From the NCBI RefSeq assembly GCF_009789235.1, contig NZ_WSTB01000005.1:124001-188000 (forward strand): DNA of 64,000 nucleotides. Direction: 5' to 3'. A program made the position numbers and the translations under genes. The first letter of the stretch is position 1, and every line of letters starts with the position of its first letter. Of this stretch, positions 16,668 to 27,390 are shown piece by piece. The stretch is from Flavobacterium hydrocarbonoxydans (lineage in GTDB: Bacteria; Bacteroidota; Bacteroidia; Flavobacteriales; Flavobacteriaceae). The notes under the pieces are model-generated. The model made no database searches. It was given only the letters and a program-made list of their open reading frames with translations, and was not told where the DNA came from.

Positions 16668-16677
16668 TTTCGTTTTT

Positions 16678-16685
16678 CAAAAGTA
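16678..16685 (-). promoter_or_regulatory. -7 promoter element of the thr operon
   Basis: TACTTTTG on the minus strand fits TAnnTTTG exactly and ends 10 bases before the leader peptide ATG. About 19 bases further up, a TTTTT run could act as a weak -33 element. Confidence 0.55.
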
Positions 16686-16938
16686 CAGTTTTTTACAAAA
16701 GTTAAAAACCTTTATTTGCTTTTTGCGAATATTTTAATATTTCAAAATTAAATATTTTTATATTGAGTATTTATCAATATTAAATCTTTAAAGTTGACGG
16801 ATTCACATAATTAGGTTTCTTTTTCTGTTGTGAAATGCTATATTTAAAAGGTTTTTTTGATAAAAATGATATAGAAAACATCGAATTTACCCTATCTGCA
16901 TAGTAGATTTTGTTTGTAATTCGAAATTAAAGAGTTAT

Positions 16939-16950
16939 GAAAACGTTTTC
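16939..16950. promoter_or_regulatory. Palindrome GAAAACGTTTTC, operator candidate
   Basis: Perfect 12-bp palindrome about 135 bp before the hutH start. Its form is LacI-like. The rest of the roughly 400 bp between the thr promoter and hutH is AT-rich and shows nothing else I can name. Confidence 0.25.
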
Positions 16951-17084
16951 GTGATTTTTGTCTGAGAAGTATTGTGAAATCTATAAAAGAGGCGATTTCG
17001 AAAGGTTAAAATTTTAATAATTAGGAATAAATGTTGCTTTTTAATATTGATTTGCTGAATTTTGAACTCTCAAAATACCATAAG

Positions 17085-18599
17085 ATGAAAGAAATCCATT
17101 ATATAAGTTCAGAAATCCTGACTTTAGAAGCTTTGCAAGAAATAATCGTGAACCAAAAAGCGATTGAACTATCTGATGAAGCGAAGGTGAATGTTCAGCA
17201 ATGCCGTGATTATTTAGATAAAAAAATGGCTTCGCATTCTGAACCTATTTATGGTATCAATACAGGATTTGGGTCACTTTGTAATGTGAAAATTTCAAAT
17301 GAAAACCTTTCTCAGCTTCAGGAAAACTTAGTAAAATCGCATGCTTGCGGAACTGGTGAAGAAGTACCATCTGAAATTGTAAAATTGATGTTGTTGCTTA
17401 AAATTCAATCGTTAAGCTACGGACATTCAGGAGTGCAATTGGTAACTCTTAATCGTTTGGTAGATTTTTATAATAACGATGTTTTACCTGTTATTTATAC
17501 ACAAGGATCATTGGGAGCTTCAGGAGATTTAGCACCTTTGGCACATTTATCTTTGCCTTTATTAGGTGAAGGTGAAGTACTTTTTGAAGGTAAAAAAGTA
17601 CACGCAAGCGAAGTAATGAAACACTTCAACTGGGAGCCAATCGTTTTACAGTCAAAAGAAGGTTTGGCATTGCTAAACGGGACACAATTTATGAGTGCTT
17701 ATGGCGCACATATTTTGATGAAAGCTTACAAATATTCGTACTTGGCAGATTTAATTGGTACCATTTCTTTAGAAGCTTTTGATGGAAGAAGCGAACCATT
17801 TAATGAATTGATACATTTTGTTCGCCCTCACAAAGGACAAATTGTGACTGCGCAACGCATCAATGAGTTTCTGGAAGGAAGTGAAATTATTGTACAAGAG
17901 AAAAAACATGTTCAGGATCCGTATTCTTTCCGTTGTATGCCGCAAGTTCATGGTGCATCAAAAGATGCTATTGATTATGTTCGAAAAGTATTCAAGACCG
18001 AAATCAATTCGGTTACCGATAATCCCAATATATTTATTGAAGCCGATCAGATTATTTCTGGCGGGAATTTCCACGGACAGCCTTTAGCTTTAGCGTTAGA
18101 TTTCATGGCGATTGCTTTGGCAGAATTAGGAAGTATTTCCGAAAGAAGAACGTATCAATTGATTTCAGGATTGCGTAATCTTCCAGCGTTTTTGGTGGAT
18201 AACCCGGGATTGAACTCCGGATTTATGATTCCGCAATATACCGCTGCAAGTATTGCATCTCAAAACAAACAATTGGCAACGCCATCAAGTATAGATAGTA
18301 TTGTTTCGAGCAACGGACAGGAAGATCACGTAAGTATGGGAGCCAACGGAGCTACAAAAGCATTGCGTGTCATGGACAATTTAGAACGTATTCTGGCTAT
18401 TGAATTGATGAATGCTTCGCAGGCAATTGCCTATAGAGAGCCATTGAAATCAAGCGAATTTATCGAAATGTTTTTGAGCAGCTATAGAGAAGAAGTGCCT
18501 TTGGTTAAAGAAGATAGAATTCTGCATTATGACATAAAAAAGACCGTTTCATTTCTGGATAGTTTCCAAATTGAAAACGATTTGTTAACAATGGCTTAA
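17085..18599 (+). CDS. hutH: Histidine ammonia-lyase
   Basis: Deaminates histidine to urocanate, the first step of histidine use. The self-forming MIO cofactor comes from the Ala-Ser-Gly in GSLGASGDLAPLAHLSLPLL. Other family segments are YGINTGFGSLCNV and ISGGNFHGQPLALALDFMAI. I prefer the ATG at 17085 (MKEIHYISSEILTLE, 504 residues), which matches the family N-terminus. An in-frame ATG at 17031 would add 18 residues with no family counterpart. No other hut gene (hutU, hutI, hutG) is in the window, so the rest of the pathway must be elsewhere, or the enzyme serves another purpose. Confidence 0.93.
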   Translation: MKEIHYISSEILTLEALQEIIVNQKAIELSDEAKVNVQQCRDYLDKKMASHSEPIYGINTGFGSLCNVKISNENLSQLQENLVKSHACGTGEEVPSEIVKLMLLLKIQSLSYGHSGVQLVTLNRLVDFYNNDVLPVIYTQGSLGASGDLAPLAHLSLPLLGEGEVLFEGKKVHASEVMKHFNWEPIVLQSKEGLALLNGTQFMSAYGAHILMKAYKYSYLADLIGTISLEAFDGRSEPFNELIHFVRPHKGQIVTAQRINEFLEGSEIIVQEKKHVQDPYSFRCMPQVHGASKDAIDYVRKVFKTEINSVTDNPNIFIEADQIISGGNFHGQPLALALDFMAIALAELGSISERRTYQLISGLRNLPAFLVDNPGLNSGFMIPQYTAASIASQNKQLATPSSIDSIVSSNGQEDHVSMGANGATKALRVMDNLERILAIELMNASQAIAYREPLKSSEFIEMFLSSYREEVPLVKEDRILHYDIKKTVSFLDSFQIENDLLTMA

Positions 18600-18620
18600 C
18601 ATTACAAAATATTATTGAAG

Positions 18621-18628
18621 TAATTTTG
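18621..18628 (+). promoter_or_regulatory. -7 promoter element of the DUF47-pit pair
   Basis: TAATTTTG fits TAnnTTTG, 20 bases before the DUF47 start and after the hutH stop. This suggests the phosphate genes have their own transcript. Confidence 0.45.
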
Positions 18629-18647
18629 CGCTATCAAAAATATAAAA

Positions 18648-19292
18648 ATGTCAATAAACAGTATTTTCCAATTTTTAGTGCCGAAAGACAAGAAATTCTT
18701 TCCACTTTTTGAAGAGGCTTCAAGCAATTTAATTGAATTAGCTTCTAATTTACACGAAGCTGTAAACCTTCCGTTGAAAGAAAGAGAAGTTCTTTTTCAA
18801 AAAATTGATGAGTTAGAGCAAAGAGGAGAAGACATTACACGTCAGACCAATCTTGAATTGAGCAGAAACTTTATCACACCGTTTGATAGAGAGGATATTC
18901 ACACTTTAATTACTTCGATTGACAACGTTGCAGATTATTTGCACGGTGCAGCAAGTAGAATGAGATTGTATCAGGTTGACAAGATTACAAAATCTATCCG
19001 TAAAATGACAGAAATCAACCTTGAGGCTTGTCAGAACATTGATAGTGCTGTAAAAGAGTTGAGTAACTTAAAAAACATGAATGTTATTAAGGATGCTTGT
19101 GCCAGAATCAATAAACTGGAAAACAAGTCTGATAACGTTTATAACAAAGCAGTTTTTGAAATTTTTGAAAACGAAACAGACGCTAAAAATATTATTAAAT
19201 ATAAAGAAGTGTTATCTGTTTTAGAATCAGCAACAGACAAATGTAAGAGCGTTGCGAACATACTAGAATCTATTTCTGTAAAACATTCTTAA
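18648..19292 (+). CDS. DUF47 (PhoU-like) phosphate transport accessory protein
   Basis: 214 residues, all-helical, of the TIGR00153/DUF47 family related to PhoU. The start MSINSIFQFLVPKDKKFFPL is typical, followed by FEEASSNLIELASNLHEAVN. The middle RGEDITRQTNLELSRNFITP, then FDREDIHTLITSIDNVADYL carries the E-x-x-D pattern thought to bind metals. Members sit next to Pit transporters and modulate them, as here with a 32-bp spacing to the pit gene. Confidence 0.92.
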   Translation: MSINSIFQFLVPKDKKFFPLFEEASSNLIELASNLHEAVNLPLKEREVLFQKIDELEQRGEDITRQTNLELSRNFITPFDREDIHTLITSIDNVADYLHGAASRMRLYQVDKITKSIRKMTEINLEACQNIDSAVKELSNLKNMNVIKDACARINKLENKSDNVYNKAVFEIFENETDAKNIIKYKEVLSVLESATDKCKSVANILESISVKHS

Positions 19293-19324
19293 ATTCAATT
19301 TATTTCATTCTGAAGTTATAATTT

Positions 19325-20656
19325 ATGACGCTACTTATAATTATTATAGTATTAGCTTTAATTTTTGATTACATCAATGGTTTTCATGATGCGGCAAATG
19401 CTATAGCGACCGTTGTTGCTACAAAGGTTCTAACGCCTTTTCAGGCCGTACTTTGGGCAGCATTTTTTAACTTTCTGGCTTATTGGGTTTTCGGGTTTGG
19501 TGTTGCAGATACTGTTGCAAAAACAGCGCATACCATGGAGATTAACCTTGTCGTAATTCTGGCGGGTGTTATTGCAGCAATTTGTTGGAATTTATTGACC
19601 TGGTGGTTAGGAATTCCTTCGAGTTCATCACATACCTTAATCGGTGGTTTTGCCGGAGCAGCAGTTGCTCACGCCATTGCAGTACACGGTTTTTCAGGTT
19701 ATATAGGCGAAGACGGAACAACACATTACTGGTACGAAATCGTAAGCTGGTACAAATCAAGTAAAGATGGTGGAATGCCTTCTGGAGTAATTGTAATTAT
19801 TGCTTTTATTGTTTTGGCACCGTTAGTTGGACTTATTGCCTCGTATCTAATTTCGATTTGGTTGTTAAACGCTTCACGTAAAAGTATTTATCCTAAGATT
19901 TTTACAGTAGCTTTGATGATATTAACGGTTTGGTTTGTTTATGTTCAAATGGTTCCTTATTCGGAGATAGAAAAGCCACGTTTTGATTCGCATTTTTGGA
20001 GTGTAGCTTTTGATCCACATAATATCAAATGGTTTTTAGTTGCTTTTATCATCTTAACAGTTAGTGTTTTTTGTTTGATATTTAGCAGTTTAAATCTTCA
20101 TCAGGCCGATGGAGCACTGAAGAAAATGCAATTATTATCTTCAGCAGCATTTAGTTTAGGTCACGGAGGTAACGATTCTCAAAAAGTAATGGGTATCATT
20201 GCAGCAGCAGTTGCAGTTTATATCAACGCAAATCCTGGTGTTCACATGGATGCTTGGTTGGATGTTATTTTGCCAAATGAAGATTTGGGTGTAAAAGGGA
20301 CTATGCCAGGCTGGATACCTTTAGCATGTTATTCTGCTATTGCAGCAGGAACTTTAAGTGGTGGATGGAAAATTGTAAAAACAATGGGTTCTAAAATCAC
20401 AAAAGTAACTTCTTTTGAAGGTGTAGCAGCTGAAACAGCAGGAGCTCTAACGTTATACTTTACTGAGCATTTAAAAATTCCGGTAAGTACAACACATACT
20501 ATTACAGGTTCTATCATTGGTGTTGGATTAACAAAACGTGTCTCTGCAGTTCGTTGGGGAGTAACAGTAAGCTTAATCTGGGCCTGGATATTGACTATTC
20601 CTATTTCGGCTTTGCTGGCGGGAGTTGTATATTTTATTTTGAGTATTTTTATTTAA
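19325..20656 (+). CDS. pit: Inorganic phosphate transporter, PiT family
   Basis: 443-residue inner-membrane protein taking up phosphate with protons or as a metal-phosphate complex. The two PiT signature repeats are visible: DYINGFHDAANAIATVVATK near residues 15-34, and the second, SLGHGGNDSQKVMGII near 278-293. SSSHTLIGGFAGAAVAHAIA and VSTTHTITGSIIGVG are paired motif segments of the inverted repeats. About ten hydrophobic segments. Cotranscribed with the DUF47 gene. A strong terminator follows. Confidence 0.93.
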   Translation: MTLLIIIIVLALIFDYINGFHDAANAIATVVATKVLTPFQAVLWAAFFNFLAYWVFGFGVADTVAKTAHTMEINLVVILAGVIAAICWNLLTWWLGIPSSSSHTLIGGFAGAAVAHAIAVHGFSGYIGEDGTTHYWYEIVSWYKSSKDGGMPSGVIVIIAFIVLAPLVGLIASYLISIWLLNASRKSIYPKIFTVALMILTVWFVYVQMVPYSEIEKPRFDSHFWSVAFDPHNIKWFLVAFIILTVSVFCLIFSSLNLHQADGALKKMQLLSSAAFSLGHGGNDSQKVMGIIAAAVAVYINANPGVHMDAWLDVILPNEDLGVKGTMPGWIPLACYSAIAAGTLSGGWKIVKTMGSKITKVTSFEGVAAETAGALTLYFTEHLKIPVSTTHTITGSIIGVGLTKRVSAVRWGVTVSLIWAWILTIPISALLAGVVYFILSIFI

Positions 20657-20679
20657 TAGATAAATTTCAAAAAAACATT

Positions 20680-20715
20680 AAAAAGGCTAATTTCTGAATT
20701 GAAATTAGCCTTTTT
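20680..20715. terminator. Bidirectional terminator between pit and the serine hydrolase
   Basis: AAAAAGGCTAATTTC and GAAATTAGCCTTTTT form a perfect 15-bp stem with a 6-nt loop. It serves the two convergent genes. Confidence 0.88.
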
Positions 20716-20732
20716 TAATTTTAATATATGTT

Positions 20733-22049
20733 TTATTCTTTTGTGAATATAAAAATTTGCCCGCCTTGTTTTAGTTTCATTAGCTTTTCGGCAGGATTAA
20801 ATTCAAGTATAATTCCGGCCAGATCAAATTTGAAAGTATTTGCTGCGCTTGCTTCTAGAGGAAATGAAGGCTGACCAGTTGCTTGTGCAATTAAACTAGT
20901 ATCGTTTTTGGTAATGGCTATTTTTAATGGAATTTGTGCACTCCCGTAGTTACCTAAATATTGATCTAAAGTTTCTGTTTTTAGATCTATTTTAGCAAAA
21001 GAAGGCATTTGAAAAGGCTTGTCGAAGTAAGAACTCAATGCACAGAATACAATGTCGTTTAAGGTATAATTTACTGCATTTGAAGTTATTGCAACAGATA
21101 GTTTTTCTTTTTCAAAATGGCATAATAAAGATCTAAAACCATCAATACCGCCAGAATGTCCGTAGCTTTTTGTCTCCTCATAAGGATATTCAAACATTCC
21201 CATTCCGTAATTGTCTTTGATCGTTTTCATTAGATTTACATTTTCTAACGAAATTATTTTTCCAGCAAAAAGATTTTCAATAAAAATATTCAAATCGACA
21301 GGGTTAGATACAATTCCACCAGCTCCTTGCGGAATTGACAAGTCAGTTTCGGTGCTTTTTTTCCATTCTCCCGAATAAGTATAAGAATTACACTCTTTGT
21401 TAGCCAAATCAATTTTTCCACCGTAATACGTATTTTTTAAGCTTAAAGGTTTTATTATTTTTTGGTTCAAAAGCTCGGAATATGATTTTTTGTACACATC
21501 TTCCAATATAAAAGTTAGTAAAACATAATTAGAATTACTGTATTCTCCTTTTGTATTGGGTTCAAAAACAGTTTCTCCAGAGGCAATTCTTTCAATCATT
21601 TTGTCTTTCGACTGATATTGTGTTTGGTATTCAGGGTAACTTTTATCACTCGTAAAATTATGAATTCCGCTACGATGATTCAATAGATTAGAAACAGTAA
21701 TTTTATTTGAATTTTTTACTGTCGGAAAGTATTTGTCTATTGTTTGGTCTAAATTAATTTTCTTCTCTTCAATAGCTTTAAAAATTAAAGAGGCTGTGAA
21801 CATTTTGGAAATAGAACCAATTCGGTATTTGGTATTAATATCTGATTTTTTAGAGGTTGTAATATCATCAAAACCAATAGCTTTTGAATAAATTACTTTT
21901 CCATTTTCAGAAACGGCAATGCTACCCATCAATTTGTTGTTTTTTTCTAAAAGCTCAAACAAACTGTCAATTCTTTTTGAATTGAAATTTTGCGAAAATC
22001 CACTTGTAATAATAAAGGCAAATAAAATCGAGGGTATTATTTTTTTCAT
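20733..22049 (-). CDS. Serine hydrolase, beta-lactamase (class C-like) family
   Basis: 438 residues with a Sec signal (MKKIIPSILFAFIITSGFSQ). The penicillin-binding fold has its triad: S-x-x-K as SISK at 79-82, Y-x-N as YSN in GEYSNSNYVLL, and a third box as HSGG in YGHSGGIDGFRS. The extra C-terminal region (about 350-438) resembles the lipocalin-like beta domain of D-aminopeptidase or EstB-like esterases. Substrate unknown: peptidase, esterase or weak lactamase are all possible. It would act in the periplasm. Convergent with pit. Confidence 0.88.
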   Translation of the reverse strand: MKKIIPSILFAFIITSGFSQNFNSKRIDSLFELLEKNNKLMGSIAVSENGKVIYSKAIGFDDITTSKKSDINTKYRIGSISKMFTASLIFKAIEEKKINLDQTIDKYFPTVKNSNKITVSNLLNHRSGIHNFTSDKSYPEYQTQYQSKDKMIERIASGETVFEPNTKGEYSNSNYVLLTFILEDVYKKSYSELLNQKIIKPLSLKNTYYGGKIDLANKECNSYTYSGEWKKSTETDLSIPQGAGGIVSNPVDLNIFIENLFAGKIISLENVNLMKTIKDNYGMGMFEYPYEETKSYGHSGGIDGFRSLLCHFEKEKLSVAITSNAVNYTLNDIVFCALSSYFDKPFQMPSFAKIDLKTETLDQYLGNYGSAQIPLKIAITKNDTSLIAQATGQPSFPLEASAANTFKFDLAGIILEFNPAEKLMKLKQGGQIFIFTKE

Positions 22050-22088
22050 AAAAAAAGTTTTTTTTATTTATTTAAGTGATGAATTGTA

Positions 22089-22604
22089 TTATTTTTTCAA
22101 TAGTTTTCGATTGTGTTTTCGCTTGTAATGAGTTTGTTTTAGATTTTTTTCACCTGAAATAATACTAATAGTTCCGTCTATTTCCAGCATAGCAAGCTTT
22201 ACATCGGTAAAATGTTCTATACCATGTTCGCGCATGGCTTCTTTTAATTCTTCGTGTGAGATGTCTAATTTGCTTAAGGATTGAAAATCTAATTTCCCGT
22301 TATGAATCAGAATTTCCGGTTTATCCATTAATAAATCATTGAGTGTTTTGTATTTGTGAAGTAATTTTTTTACAATAAAATTAATTACAAACAAAACCAA
22401 AGCCGCAACCAATCCTCCCCAAAGACTTGTATCCGGACCAACCATTGCATTTTGAACAGAATTGCTTATCAATAAAATCAGAATAATATCGGCAGTGTTG
22501 AGTTGCGAAAGTTCCTTTTTGCCAAAGACTCTCAGTGCAATCGTCATGAATAAATAAACGGTAACACTTCTAAGAATAATATCAAAATAAGGGAATTGTA
22601 TCAT
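22089..22604 (-). CDS. DUF421 (YetF-like) membrane protein
   Basis: 171 residues from the ATG at 22604 (MIQFPYFDIILRSVTVYLFM). An upstream in-frame ATG at 22652 would add 16 residues unlike the family. Three membrane helices (about 10-30, 38-58, 65-85) are followed by the soluble YetF domain with its conserved KPEILIHNGKLDF and IEHFTDVKLAMLEIDGTISI. Bacillus members are linked to spore lipids, but no general function is known. A second DUF421 protein with an added zinc ribbon is at 60620. Confidence 0.88.
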   Translation of the reverse strand: MIQFPYFDIILRSVTVYLFMTIALRVFGKKELSQLNTADIILILLISNSVQNAMVGPDTSLWGGLVAALVLFVINFIVKKLLHKYKTLNDLLMDKPEILIHNGKLDFQSLSKLDISHEELKEAMREHGIEHFTDVKLAMLEIDGTISIISGEKNLKQTHYKRKHNRKLLKK

Positions 22605-22690
22605 TTTTAATCCTTTTGTATAACTTAAAGTTAAATAAAAAAAGCTTTTCAAAGTTGGAAACTTTTACAAAGCTTTTAAGTAGATTTTTT

Positions 22691-23311
22691 TTAACCAGCA
22701 CATTTGACCCAAATATTTTGGGTATAAACGATTTTCCAAATATTATCTTTTTTTTCTAAGTAAACTGATTTTCCATATGGTAATTCTTTTGAATAACAAT
22801 CTATTTCCATATAGGCTTTTTTGTTGTCTTCAGAAAATATTGGAATTGATAATATGATATAATCGTCAGCTTTATCTATTTTCGATACTGGAATTATTTT
22901 TAGTTTTTTTGATATCTTTTCAGGTAATATATATTTTAAAAAACAATTGTTTTGTTCTATGAAATGTATCGAATCTTTATTTTTGAATATTTTTTTTCCT
23001 TTTAAATTCGCACTCAATAACATTTCAATATATATATCTGTATTTTGGAGAATTTTCGGTAAACGAGGTGGGAGTTTTACAACAGCTACTTTTTTTGTGG
23101 GTTTTGTGTACACGCTTTCAGTAATAATCTTAATTTTTTTTAAACTATTACAAACTGCGTATATATCTTTAGAATTCTCAATATTTTTTTGTTTAATTAA
23201 AATTTCTAGTATTTTCTCAGTTTCAATCTTTCTAATTTTTTCATTATAGGAGCAGTCATTTTTAGTGCACCCGGCTAAGATTAAGATTAGAAAGATTGTA
23301 ATTTTTTTCAT
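22691..23311 (-). CDS. Hypothetical lipoprotein
   Basis: 206 residues starting MKKITIFLILILAGC, a lipoprotein signal with Cys15 as the lipidated residue. The remainder is Lys/Ile-rich and I do not recognise a domain. It ends with WKIVYTQNIWVKCAG, so there are further cysteines that could form a disulfide. It is more AT-rich than the enzymes around it. It follows the RimK fusion gene on the same strand by 24 bp, which suggests one transcript but says nothing firm about function. Confidence 0.75.
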   Translation of the reverse strand: MKKITIFLILILAGCTKNDCSYNEKIRKIETEKILEILIKQKNIENSKDIYAVCNSLKKIKIITESVYTKPTKKVAVVKLPPRLPKILQNTDIYIEMLLSANLKGKKIFKNKDSIHFIEQNNCFLKYILPEKISKKLKIIPVSKIDKADDYIILSIPIFSEDNKKAYMEIDCYSKELPYGKSVYLEKKDNIWKIVYTQNIWVKCAG

Positions 23312-23335
23312 TAATTGATTCTCTAGAATTTTTGA

Positions 23336-24703
23336 TTACAATTTAAAATTCTTCTCAATAGCTCTAATCATTTCGCCTGCAACGTCTTTGTTTGTTGCGC
23401 CTTCAATTCCTTCAAGGCCTGGGGAAGAATTTACTTCTAATAATAAAGGTCCTTTTGAAGAACGAATAATATCAACACCGGCCACTTTTAAGTCCATTGC
23501 TTTGGCGGCTTTTATGGCTATTTTTTTCTCTTCAGGTGTAACTTTTATGACCGAAGCTGTTCCGCCTAAGTGAATATTAGCTCTAAATTCACCAGGCATG
23601 GCTTCACGCTGAATGGCCGCAACCACTTTTCCGTCAATCACAAAGCAGCGAATGTCTTTTCCGTTGGCTTCTTTTATGAATTCCTGAACTAAAATATTGG
23701 CATTTAAACTCTTGAAAGCATTGATAACACTTTCTGCTGCTTTTTTGGTTTCAGCCAATACAACTCCTTTTCCCTGAGTTCCTTCTAATAATTTTACAAT
23801 TAATGGTGAGCCTCCCACCATTTTAATCAAATTATCGGTATCTAGAGGAGAATTAGCAAAACCAGTTGTTGGAATATCAATACCGCTATTTAAAAGCAAT
23901 TGCAGCGAATATAGTTTATCGCGTGATTGTGTTATGGCTGTAGCCGAATTTAAAACAAAAACTTTCAGGGCTTCAAATTGACGTGTCAAAGCGCAGCCAT
24001 AAAAAGTCATGCTAGGTCTTATTCTTGGAATTATAGCGTCAAATTGATTTAGGATTTTTCCGCCGCGATAATGAATTTCAGGCGTTTTGGCGTCTAACTT
24101 CATATAGCATTCTTTGATGTTCAAAAAGTGCATTTCGTGACCACGCATTTCACCTGCTTCCATGATTCTTTTATTGCTGTACAATTCAGGATTGCTGGCG
24201 AGAACACCAATTCGCAAACCAGAACTGGCTTTCTCAGAATTCTTGTATAAATCTTTAAGAGTTTCTGCAGTAGGCTGCCCCAGCATGTATTTTTCTTCGG
24301 GATCTACAAGAACACGACCGCTCATGGCTTCGCGGCCTAAAAGCATACGAAAACCCATTGAGTCGCGGTTAGTCAACGTCATTTCGATTGGCCATTTTAC
24401 ATCGCCAAGTTTGATATTGGTCTGAATTACGTAGCGATGTTCTCTAAAACCGCTAGAACTTTTTACAATTCTTTTGTCAACCAAAGGAGCTTCGCAATGA
24501 ATGATCGTTTTGATATTATTCTGAATTGGATTAATATCAAATTTCACCCAATTGGCATCATTTTTTATAAAAGGAGCTATGTTTACAGCATGCATTGCCG
24601 AAGTTTTGGCACCCGAATCGACACGAGCCTTGATTGTAGGAATACCTAATTCTGGAAATGAGCACCATTCTTCGCTACCTAAAATGACTTTATTTTGAAG
24701 CAT
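23336..24703 (-). CDS. rimK: Zn-protease-like domain fused to RimK family glutamate ligase
   Basis: 455 residues in two parts. Residues 1-145 match the RimB/ATP-dependent zinc protease family ([20 protein letters not shown] with the D-S-G-A aspartyl-protease-like motif, and [19 protein letters not shown]). Residues about 160-455 form a RimK ATP-grasp ligase: [34 protein letters not shown], and the metal-binding end [20 protein letters not shown]. RimK adds glutamates to a peptide C-terminus, ribosomal protein S6 in E. coli, and RimB homologues remove or trim them. Fusing ligase and putative protease in one chain implies writer and eraser in one enzyme. The true substrate here is unknown. Confidence 0.9.
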   Translation of the reverse strand: MLQNKVILGSEEWCSFPELGIPTIKARVDSGAKTSAMHAVNIAPFIKNDANWVKFDINPIQNNIKTIIHCEAPLVDKRIVKSSSGFREHRYVIQTNIKLGDVKWPIEMTLTNRDSMGFRMLLGREAMSGRVLVDPEEKYMLGQPTAETLKDLYKNSEKASSGLRIGVLASNPELYSNKRIMEAGEMRGHEMHFLNIKECYMKLDAKTPEIHYRGGKILNQFDAIIPRIRPSMTFYGCALTRQFEALKVFVLNSATAITQSRDKLYSLQLLLNSGIDIPTTGFANSPLDTDNLIKMVGGSPLIVKLLEGTQGKGVVLAETKKAAESVINAFKSLNANILVQEFIKEANGKDIRCFVIDGKVVAAIQREAMPGEFRANIHLGGTASVIKVTPEEKKIAIKAAKAMDLKVAGVDIIRSSKGPLLLEVNSSPGLEGIEGATNKDVAGEMIRAIEKNFKL

Positions 24704-24784
24704 ACGTTGTTTTTATATTATAAATTTAATAGTCAAAAATAGCTAATTGCTTTTACTAAAGGTAGTAATTTATCTAAAAAAAAT

Positions 24785-24813
24785 ACCCGTTATGTTATGA
24801 AAACGTAACGGGT
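24785..24813 (-). terminator. Terminator of clpC
   Basis: ACCCGTTA(C/T)GTT and its complement fold into a stem about 30 bases after the clpC stop, followed by a T run on the minus strand. Confidence 0.75.
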
Positions 24814-24843
24814 TTGTTATTTCTGTTAAAAATATAAATTTAT

Positions 24844-27390
24844 TTACAGATTTGTTGGTTCTTCGGCTTTATGAATTTCTACCGAAAGCTCTTGAGAATC
24901 ATCTTTTAAATCCATTAAGATTTCGTCTCCGGAATGAATTTTTGATGTAATGATTTCCTCAGCTAACAAATCTTCAACATATTTCTGAATCGCTCTTTTT
25001 AGAGGTCTTGCACCAAATTGTCTGTCGAAACCTTTTTCAGCAATAAAAGCTTTTGCTTTGTCGGTTAGGCTTAAATTGTATCCTAATTCAGAAATACGGG
25101 CATATAATTTTTTAAGCTCGATTTCGATAATCAAATCAATATCATGTTTTTCTAAAGCATTAAATACAATTACATCATCAATTCTGTTTAAGAATTCAGG
25201 AGCAAAGGTTTTCTTTAAGGCATTTTCGATAATGCTTTTTGAATTTTCATCAGCCTGAGCCACTTTTGCAGCAGTTCCGAATCCTACACCCTGACCAAAA
25301 TCTTTAAGCTGACGCGCACCAACGTTTGAAGTCATAATAATGATAGTGTTTTTAAAGTCGATTTTGCGACCTAAACTATCAGTTAAATAACCATCATCCA
25401 AAACCTGAAGCATCATATTGAATACATCCGGATGCGCTTTTTCGATTTCGTCCAAAAGCACCACACAATAAGGTTTTCTACGAACTTTTTCGGTCAATTG
25501 TCCACCTTCCTCGTATCCTACGTATCCCGGAGGCGCTCCTACTAATCGTGAAATAGCAAATTTTTCCATGTATTCGCTCATGTCGATACGAACTAACGCA
25601 TCTTCAGAATCGAATAATTCTTTTGCTAAAACTTTTGCTAATTGGGTTTTACCAACACCAGTCTGACCTAGGAAAATAAACGAACCAATAGGTTTGTTTG
25701 GATCTTTAAGTCCGGCTCTGTTACGTTGTATAGAACGTGCGATTTTAAGAACAGCTTCGTTTTGACCAATTACTTTGTTCTGAATCAATTCAGGTAATTT
25801 GGCCAATTTATTGCTTTCTGTCTGCGCAATTCTGTTTACTGGAATTCCGGTCATCATTGAAACAACATCGGCTACATTATCTTCTGTAACTTCAATTCTG
25901 TTGTTTTTAGAATCTTCTTCCCATTGTTCCTGAGCAATAGCTAAATCTTTTTCGATACGTTTTTCGTCATCACGAAGTTTGGCTGCTTCTTCATATTTTT
26001 GTTTTTTAACAACCATATTTTTGTTTTCGCGTACTTCTTCTAACTGACGTTCTAAATCCAAAATTTGTTTTGGAACATCAATATTGGTAATGTGTACACG
26101 AGATCCAGCTTCGTCAAGCGCATCAATAGCTTTGTCCGGTAAAAAACGCTCAGACATATATCTGTTTGTTAGTTTTACACAAGCTTCGATAGCTTCCGGA
26201 GTATAAGTTACGTTGTGATGATCTTCGTATTTATCTTTTACGTTATTCAAAATAGCAATCGTTTCTTCAACAGAAGTTGGTTCTACAATTACTTTTTGGA
26301 AACGTCTTTCGAGAGCACCGTCTTTTTCAATATATTGTCTGTACTCATCAAGAGTTGTAGCACCAATACATTGTATTTCGCCTCTTGCTAAAGCAGGTTT
26401 AAACATATTTGAAGCATCAAGAGAACCTGTTGCTCCGCCAGCACCTACAATAGTGTGAATTTCATCTATAAAAAGAATAATATCATCATTCTTTTCAAGC
26501 TCATTCATAACGGCTTTCATTCTCTCTTCAAACTGTCCGCGGTATTTTGTTCCGGCTACTAAACTTGCCAAATCAAGTGTTACCACACGTTTGTTGAAAA
26601 GAATACGGGAAACTTTCTTTTGTATAATACGTAAAGCTAAACCTTCAGCAATAGCAGATTTACCAACTCCTGGTTCACCTATAAGGAGTGGATTGTTCTT
26701 TTTTCTACGGCTCAAAATCTGAGAAACACGTTCTATTTCTTTTTCGCGTCCTACAACAGGATCAAGTTTTCCTTCTTCGGCCATTTCTGTTAAATCTCTC
26801 CCAAAATTATCTAGCACCGGAGTTTTAGATTTTTTGTTTGACTTATTGGCTGGATTATTAAAACTACTTTCTTTTAGACTGTCATCTTGTCCTGAATCAT
26901 CATTATACGATTCGTTTCTTGGCAAGTTTTCTTGGAATTCTTCTTCGCTTGGAGTCATATTTAAATATTGTTCTTTAGCTATGTCATAATCTATTTTTAG
27001 CTTATTCAACAGCTTGGTTGTGGGATCGTTTTCGTTTCGTAAGATACATAAAAGCAGGTGGGCTGTGCTAATTGACGAGCTTTGAAATACTTTAGCTTCC
27101 AGAAATGTGGTCTTCAGGGCCCTTTCCGCTTGACGGGTAAGATGAAGATTTTTCTTTTCGGCATTTACTTCAACGCTTTGATTGGCGGGACTCAGTATTT
27201 CTACTTTTCTGCGTAAATGTTCTAAATCGACTGCCAGGTTATTGAGTATATGAATGGCTTTTCCGTTTCCATCCCTCAAAATGCCCAGCATTAGATGTTC
27301 AGTACCAATAAAGTCGTGGCCCAAACGTAAGGCTTCTTCTTTACTGTAAGTAATAACATCTTTTACTCTTGGTGAAAAATTATCATCCAT
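24844..27390 (-). CDS. clpC: ATP-dependent Clp protease ATP-binding subunit ClpC
   Basis: 848-residue class I Hsp100 unfoldase that feeds substrates to ClpP. In order: a double Clp-N repeat (about 1-150, starting [20 protein letters not shown]), an acidic linker, AAA1 with Walker [10 protein letters not shown] and [13 protein letters not shown], a UVR-containing middle region ([20 protein letters not shown], marking ClpC rather than ClpA), AAA2 with Walker [13 protein letters not shown] and [10 protein letters not shown], and a D2-small domain ending with a [17 protein letters not shown] segment. No McsB or CtsR partner is adjacent. Single gene with its own terminator, divergent from gyrA. 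Confidence 0.97.
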   Translation of the reverse strand: MDDNFSPRVKDVITYSKEEALRLGHDFIGTEHLMLGILRDGNGKAIHILNNLAVDLEHLRRKVEILSPANQSVEVNAEKKNLHLTRQAERALKTTFLEAKVFQSSSISTAHLLLCILRNENDPTTKLLNKLKIDYDIAKEQYLNMTPSEEEFQENLPRNESYNDDSGQDDSLKESSFNNPANKSNKKSKTPVLDNFGRDLTEMAEEGKLDPVVGREKEIERVSQILSRRKKNNPLLIGEPGVGKSAIAEGLALRIIQKKVSRILFNKRVVTLDLASLVAGTKYRGQFEERMKAVMNELEKNDDIILFIDEIHTIVGAGGATGSLDASNMFKPALARGEIQCIGATTLDEYRQYIEKDGALERRFQKVIVEPTSVEETIAILNNVKDKYEDHHNVTYTPEAIEACVKLTNRYMSERFLPDKAIDALDEAGSRVHITNIDVPKQILDLERQLEEVRENKNMVVKKQKYEEAAKLRDDEKRIEKDLAIAQEQWEEDSKNNRIEVTEDNVADVVSMMTGIPVNRIAQTESNKLAKLPELIQNKVIGQNEAVLKIARSIQRNRAGLKDPNKPIGSFIFLGQTGVGKTQLAKVLAKELFDSEDALVRIDMSEYMEKFAISRLVGAPPGYVGYEEGGQLTEKVRRKPYCVVLLDEIEKAHPDVFNMMLQVLDDGYLTDSLGRKIDFKNTIIIMTSNVGARQLKDFGQGVGFGTAAKVAQADENSKSIIENALKKTFAPEFLNRIDDVIVFNALEKHDIDLIIEIELKKLYARISELGYNLSLTDKAKAFIAEKGFDRQFGARPLKRAIQKYVEDLLAEEIITSKIHSGDEILMDLKDDSQELSVEIHKAEEPTNL

